A DNA stretch of 64,000 nt. Origin: Afipia sp. OHSU_II-C1. Its GTDB lineage: Bacteria; Pseudomonadota; Alphaproteobacteria; Rhizobiales; Xanthobacteraceae. Every line of letters starts with the position of its first letter. Within the stretch, counting starts at the first letter, position 1. Under the pieces are notes generated by a model. The model was not told the origin of the DNA. It saw nothing but the letters and a program-made list of their open reading frames with translations, and made no database searches. The stretch spans positions 124,001-188,000 of the forward strand of contig NZ_APJI01000006.1 of assembly GCF_000497575.1 (NCBI RefSeq). The letters are read 5' to 3'. The position numbers were made by a program, and so were the translations under genes. Below, piece after piece: positions 60,263 to 64,000 of the stretch.

Positions 60263-60690
60263 CTACGTTGATTCAGTTTTGACTCGCTGCGCGAACTGCG
60301 CGTCATTCCAGTCGTTGAGCGCAATCGGCGGCACTTCGAAGCGATCGCGCGTTTTGGTATACTAGGGGCCTTCCATTCGGCCGATCAGGTCCAGCTTGTT
60401 GGCATCGACATATTGGCGTTCCGCATCGATGACCGCCTCATCGCGGACGTGAACCATCACGATCTGGCCAAGCATCAGTCCTTATCGAGCGCGATCTCCT
60501 GCATGAATAAACATTCCATCGAACCGGAGCCTGCGCAAGGCCCGGAACAGCAATACGTTCGGATGGCGCGAGGGACAGCCCCGTCTCGGCTGGCTCTTCA
60601 ACGCCTCTCGGAAAAGCGATGGACGCGACACGCATCTGCTGCGCGAGCGAGAACGGCACCAGATTGACAACAAAACTGCTCGGCTTCCCG
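60263..60690 (-). pseudogene. flavin reductase family pseudogene
   Basis: Minus-strand frames show pieces of a DIM6/NTAB flavin reductase in order: VVNLVPFSLAQQMRVASIAF, GVEEPAETGL and PGLAQAPVR. After a frameshift come MECLFMQEIALDKD and then LGQIVMVHVRDEAVIDA in another frame. The last frame has an in-frame TAG (plus 60362-60364) inside GRMEGP-stop-YTKTRDRFE, where a tryptophan codon would be expected. The N-terminal third is missing. It resembles the intact flavin reductase at 16524-17141 in family only. Confidence 0.65.
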
Positions 60691-60708
60691 GATGTTGGTG
60701 CGGGTGTC

Positions 60709-60783
60709 CGGGCGTGCTATGGATTGCTGACGCTGACGGCGCTGAAAAAATTGTGGGACGGCGTTTCCGGTTATCTCGGATGA
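60709..60783 (+). pseudogene. C-terminal fragment of a TauE/SafE gene
   Basis: The 24-codon stretch encodes RACYGLLTLTALKKLWDGVSG and ends YLG with a stop, against RACYGLLTVTALKLLWDGVSG ending YLV at the end of the intact TauE gene (53980-54054). The two DNA segments are about 80 percent alike by eye. The rest of the gene is missing upstream. It abuts the 5' limit of the flavin reductase pseudogene, so two unrelated truncated genes meet here. Confidence 0.7.
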
Positions 60784-60873
60784 TGCGATCACATCGCTTG
60801 GCCCTTCACGCCGTTCGGCATCCAGGTCACCAGACCGATAACCAAAGTTCATCACCAGGAGTGTAGCGGTCGC

Positions 60874-61533
60874 TTAACGTGCGCATCCCTTCAGGAAAAG
60901 CCGGGCGACGGTCCGCGCGCGCCGTTCGATCTCCTTGTGGCCGGGAACGGCCGCATGACCGAACATCGCCGCGCGCTGCGGCTGGAACGCGAACATGCCG
61001 AGCAGCATACCGGCGGTCTCCGCGGCATTGCCGATCTCGATCCGGCCGCGTTCGGCTTGCGTCTTCAGCCAGCCGGCAAGCGTGTTCTCGGTACGCTTGA
61101 TCGCTTTGTTGTAAAACGTCTCTGCGATCTCGGGAAATTGTTCGCTCTCGCTCAGGACCATTCTTTGCAGCGCGATCACGGTGTCGTCGAGAACCAGTTC
61201 GCCGAAAATGACCAGCGCTTCGGTCAACGCGGCCTCGATGTCGCTGCCGTCGCACGCGCGCAACCGGATTCGCGCGGTGAACTGATCGAGGCCATCGGTG
61301 ATGATCGCCTCGAACAGGGCAGCCTTGTTGGGAATGAGCCGGTAAAGTGTTTTGGTGGACACGCCGGCGCCACGCGCCACGCTCTCCATGCTGGTGGAGG
61401 CATATCCGCTGGTATCGAATTCTTCCCGGGCCGCGGCGATGATCACGGCGCGCGTTTCGTCGTCGGAACGCACCTGCGGCCGTCCGCGGCCGCGCCGCAC
61501 CCTCCCCGTTTCTCCCGGTCTCGTGATCGCCAT
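60874..61533 (-). CDS. TetR/AcrR family regulator of the EmrAB-like pump
   Basis: The 219-residue regulator has a basic N-terminus (GRVRRGRGRPQVR), a TetR helix-turn-helix (about 30-75, AREEFDTSGYASTSMESVAR, then STKTLYRLIPNKAALFEAI) and a C-terminal ligand domain of AefR/TetR_C type (LDDTVIALQRMVLSESEQFP). It is divergent from the EmrA-like gene, and the gap of 100 bases between start codons contains two palindromes (61557-61578 and 61595-61618). Autorepression and control of the pump are the natural inference. Confidence 0.9.
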   Translation of the reverse strand: MAITRPGETGRVRRGRGRPQVRSDDETRAVIIAAAREEFDTSGYASTSMESVARGAGVSTKTLYRLIPNKAALFEAIITDGLDQFTARIRLRACDGSDIEAALTEALVIFGELVLDDTVIALQRMVLSESEQFPEIAETFYNKAIKRTENTLAGWLKTQAERGRIEIGNAAETAGMLLGMFAFQPQRAAMFGHAAVPGHKEIERRARTVARLFLKGCAR

Positions 61534-61556
61534 CGCAAGCCATGCCTTTAAATGAT

Positions 61557-61618
61557 GACTGTCATTCCATTGACAGTCCCAACATGGCCCCTATTTAGGA
61601 AAATATCAAGTTTCCTAA
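61557..61618. promoter_or_regulatory. two distinct palindromes in the tetR-emrA divergent promoter
   Basis: Palindrome 1: GACTGTCA and TGACAGTC are perfect 8-bp arms with a 6-base spacer (61557-61578). Palindrome 2: TTAGGAAA and TTTCCTAA are perfect 8-bp arms with an 8-base spacer (61595-61618). They differ in sequence, so they may bind two regulators or one may be a promoter-overlapping operator. Confidence 0.6.
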
Positions 61619-61632
61619 TTGTGAGGCTCGCC

Positions 61633-62844
61633 ATGAGCACCCAGACAACCGCATTGAAGGCCGTTGAAAATCTTGCCCCGGAACCCACTCAAAAGGCCGT
61701 TTCAGCTCCGGAAACAGCCAACCCCGCGGACGCCTCACCCGCAAAGTCCGGGACAAGGGGCCGGGTCCGGCGCGCCCTGATCGCCGGGGCTGCGGTCGCC
61801 CTGCTCGCCACCGCCTCCTGGTACGGCTGGGACTACTGGACTGTCGGCCGCTTCCTGGTCTCGACCGATGACGCTTATGTGAAGGCTGACAACACCACGA
61901 TCGCCCCGAAGGTGTCCGGCTATCTCGATCTGGTTCCGGTCCGTGACAATCAGCAGGTAAAGGCCGGGGATGTCTTGGCGCGGATCGACGACCGCGACTT
62001 CAGGGTCGCGCTCGATCAGGCCAAGGCCGATGTCGCTGCCGCGGATGCTGCGGTGGAAAGCAAGCGCGCGCAGCTCGACGTGCAGCAGGCGGTGATCGAC
62101 GCGGCAGAAGCGACGCTCAATGTCGACATCGCGGCGCGGACCTTCACCGCTCAGGAAAACAAGCGATACAGCGATCTCGCGGCAACAGGCTTTGGCAGCG
62201 TGCAGAATGCACAGAGCGCGCAGGCCCGGGACGGCACAGCCATTGCGACCATCGCGCGTGACAAGGCGAACCTGACCTCGGCACAAAAGCAGGTCGAACT
62301 GCTCAAGGCCGAACTCGCGCAGGCGATTGCAGCCAATGCACGCGCCAAGGCGCAACAGCGGCAGGCCGAACTCAACCTGTCCTATACAACGATCACCGCT
62401 CCGATCAGCGGCGTCGTCGGCAATCGGACCCTTCGTGTCGGACAGTTCGTGCAGGCCGGCACGCAACTGATGTCGCTGGTACCTTCGCACGGCGCTTACA
62501 TCATCGCGAACTACAAGGAAACGCAGCTCGGCAATGTGCAAGCCGGCCAGCCGGTCGACGTCGAAATCGACATGTTCCCCGGCAAGGCTGTGCATGGCCA
62601 TGTCGACAGCCTCGCTCCGGCCAGCGGCCAAGAATTCGCACTGCTGCCGCCGGACAACGCCACCGGCAACTTCACCAAGATCGTGCAGCGGATCCCTGTG
62701 AAGATCGTCCTCGACAGCGTCGATGTCGACCTGAGGCCCGGCATGTCGGTGATCCCGAGCATCCAGACCAAGGCCACGATCGAGGCCGGCCTGAAGCCCG
62801 CGACCCGTCAGTCCGCCAAGTCAGAGCTGGTTTTGAACAGGTGA
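61633..62844 (+). CDS. emrA: EmrA-like membrane fusion protein
   Basis: The 403-residue protein has a cytoplasmic tail of about 50 residues, one membrane helix (about 52-70, RALIAGAAVALLATASWYGW), the STDDAYVKADNTTIAPKVSG entry motif of EmrA/HlyD adaptors, a long helical hairpin (about 125-240), the second lipoyl half (ITAPISGVVGNRTLRVGQFV) and a beta-barrel. It couples an MFS pump to an outer-membrane channel for export of hydrophobic toxins. ATG at 61633 is preferred over the 61552 ATG because the latter would place both palindromes inside the gene. The EmrB-like gene follows after 4 bases. Confidence 0.9.
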   Translation: MSTQTTALKAVENLAPEPTQKAVSAPETANPADASPAKSGTRGRVRRALIAGAAVALLATASWYGWDYWTVGRFLVSTDDAYVKADNTTIAPKVSGYLDLVPVRDNQQVKAGDVLARIDDRDFRVALDQAKADVAAADAAVESKRAQLDVQQAVIDAAEATLNVDIAARTFTAQENKRYSDLAATGFGSVQNAQSAQARDGTAIATIARDKANLTSAQKQVELLKAELAQAIAANARAKAQQRQAELNLSYTTITAPISGVVGNRTLRVGQFVQAGTQLMSLVPSHGAYIIANYKETQLGNVQAGQPVDVEIDMFPGKAVHGHVDSLAPASGQEFALLPPDNATGNFTKIVQRIPVKIVLDSVDVDLRPGMSVIPSIQTKATIEAGLKPATRQSAKSELVLNR

Positions 62845-62848
62845 CGTC

Positions 62849-64000
62849 ATGTCCAGCCTCACCCCCTCCGGCTCTGCGCCCCAAGCAACTCCCGCACCGG
62901 CTGTCCTAGCCGAACGGGCCAGCGCCACCGTTTGGGTTGCCATCCTCGCCGCCATGATCGGCGCGTTCATGGCGATTCTCAATATCCAGATCACGAATGC
63001 CTCGCTGCTGAATATCGAAGGCGGCATCGGCACCGGCGTCGATAACGGATCATGGATCTCGACGTCCTATCTGATCGGCGAGATCGTCGTGATCCCGCTC
63101 ACCGACTATCTCAGCCGCGTATTCTCCTTCCGCAACATCATGCTGGGTTTTGCCAGCCTGTTTGCGGTTTTCTCCGTGGCCTGTGCGTTCGCCACCGACC
63201 TGCCGACGATGATCGCGTTTCGCGCGTTTCAAGGCTTCTTCGGCGGCGTGCTGATTCCCATGGCCTTCACGCTCGTGTTCACCAGGCTGCCGAAGGGACA
63301 GCAGCCGATCGGCCTTGCGATGTTCTCGCTCGCGGTAACCTTTGCACCGGCGATCGGCCCCACCATCGGCGGCTATCTCACCGAGAACTACGGCTGGCAA
63401 ACCATCTTCTTCGTCAATGTCATCCCCACAGCGGTGATGGTGACGACGCTGTATCTCACGCTCGAACCGCAGCCGATGAATCTCGGACTGCTGCGCGAAG
63501 GCGACTGGTTCGGCATTGTCACCATGGCCGTCGGCCTCTCGGCGCTGCAATCGGTACTGGAAGAAGGCAACAAGGACGACTGGTTCGGCTCGCCCTTCAT
63601 CGTCAAGCTGGCCGTTGTAGCCGCCGTCAGCCTGTCGCTGTTCGTCGCCAACGAATTGCTGGTGGAAAAGCCGCTCATCCGTCTGCGCCTGCTCAAGATC
63701 CGCAGCTTCGGGCTTGGCACACTTGCCGCGGTCTTCATCGGCTTCGCGCTGTTCGGTTCGATCTATCTGTTGCCGGCCTATCTCGGCCAGGTACAGCGTT
63801 ACAACGCAGAGCAGATCGGCACGGTGCTAGCATGGACCGGATTGCCGCAACTGCTGCTCATTCCGCTGGTGCCGAAGCTGATGCAGCGCTACGACATCCG
63901 CTTCATCGCCTTTGCCGGCACCGCCATCTTCGCCGCGAGTTCTTTCATGAACACGGCGATGTCGCTGGACTATTCGGGCGATCAGCTCTTCGGACCGAAC
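62849..64000 (+). CDS. emrB: EmrB-like MFS transporter, DHA2 family (3' end cut by window edge)
   Basis: From ATG at 62849 the frame is open to the end of the window (384 codons of about 510). It shows a 14-helix DHA2 layout: VAILAAMIGAFMAILNIQIT in helix 1, DNGSWISTSYLIGEIVVIP in helix 2, motif A-like region, and motif C in helix 5 (VTFAPAIGPTIGGYLTENYGW). It expels hydrophobic drugs with proton exchange, together with the EmrA-like protein encoded 4 bases upstream. The last third lies outside the window. Confidence 0.9.
   Translation, partial: MSSLTPSGSAPQATPAPAVLAERASATVWVAILAAMIGAFMAILNIQITNASLLNIEGGIGTGVDNGSWISTSYLIGEIVVIPLTDYLSRVFSFRNIMLGFASLFAVFSVACAFATDLPTMIAFRAFQGFFGGVLIPMAFTLVFTRLPKGQQPIGLAMFSLAVTFAPAIGPTIGGYLTENYGWQTIFFVNVIPTAVMVTTLYLTLEPQPMNLGLLREGDWFGIVTMAVGLSALQSVLEEGNKDDWFGSPFIVKLAVVAAVSLSLFVANELLVEKPLIRLRLLKIRSFGLGTLAAVFIGFALFGSIYLLPAYLGQVQRYNAEQIGTVLAWTGLPQLLLIPLVPKLMQRYDIRFIAFAGTAIFAASSFMNTAMSLDYSGDQLFGPN

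Overview
The window is a high-GC stretch from an alphaproteobacterium. The isocitrate lyase with its N-terminus MNYQSRGISDQ, the ScfR/RamB-type regulator beside it, the IalB-family protein, DUF4170 and DUF4864 proteins, FCD-type GntR and Tat-exported Bug-family proteins, and the intergenic palindromes beginning GTCATTGC are all typical of the Bradyrhizobiaceae/Nitrobacteraceae (Bradyrhizobium, Afipia, Rhodopseudomonas). That placement rests on recall of families; no search was run. No rRNA, tRNA or CRISPR array was seen.

Layout. 0-9.4 kb is mostly housekeeping: a NUDIX hydrolase (cut by the window edge), a metallophosphoesterase, the regulator/isocitrate lyase pair of the glyoxylate shunt, a lytic transglycosylase, a DUF1993 protein and an Old Yellow Enzyme. 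9.9-16.1 kb is a minus-strand fatty-acid beta-oxidation operon in pathway order (acyl-CoA dehydrogenase, thiolase, hydratase/3-hydroxyacyl-CoA dehydrogenase, thioesterase). 16.2-22.3 kb holds a flavin reductase bracketed by two unusual paired-hairpin repeats, then a TetR-RND efflux operon with a clear palindromic operator. 22.4-32.1 kb carries small metabolic and transport units: cupin, acyl-CoA dehydrogenase, TehA-like channel with an NTF2-like protein, a GntR-controlled dioxygenase/dehydrogenase pair, a Bug-type binding protein, a GhrA-like dehydrogenase and an IalB-family protein. 32.1-40.4 kb is a single giant autotransporter of about 2755 residues with roughly 30 glycine-rich repeats.

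40.4-64 kb has accessory character. It starts with a 35-bp near-perfect palindrome and a decayed tyrosine recombinase. It then has two AraC-type genes whose ribosome binding sites lie in strong inverted repeats, a FixL/FixJ-like three-gene two-component operon, a bicupin oxalate decarboxylase, an epoxide hydrolase, an Aae-like FUSC/DUF1656/HlyD efflux operon, a candidate anti-Shine-Dalgarno small RNA, a TauE exporter, an ABC exporter with an FkbM methyltransferase, a relic of a third AraC gene, a two-subunit molybdenum hydroxylase, a graveyard of gene fragments (flavin reductase, TauE tail) and a TetR-EmrA-EmrB efflux locus running off the right edge.

The efflux systems, oxidoreductases and associated regulators suggest handling of xenobiotic or aromatic compounds, and the glyoxylate shunt plus beta-oxidation genes suggest growth on fatty acids or C2 compounds. 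The most interesting signals are RNA- or DNA-structural: the paired bulged hairpins at 16.2 and 17.2 kb, the SD-overlapping hairpins before both AraC genes, and the orphan sRNA-like unit at 53.1 kb.
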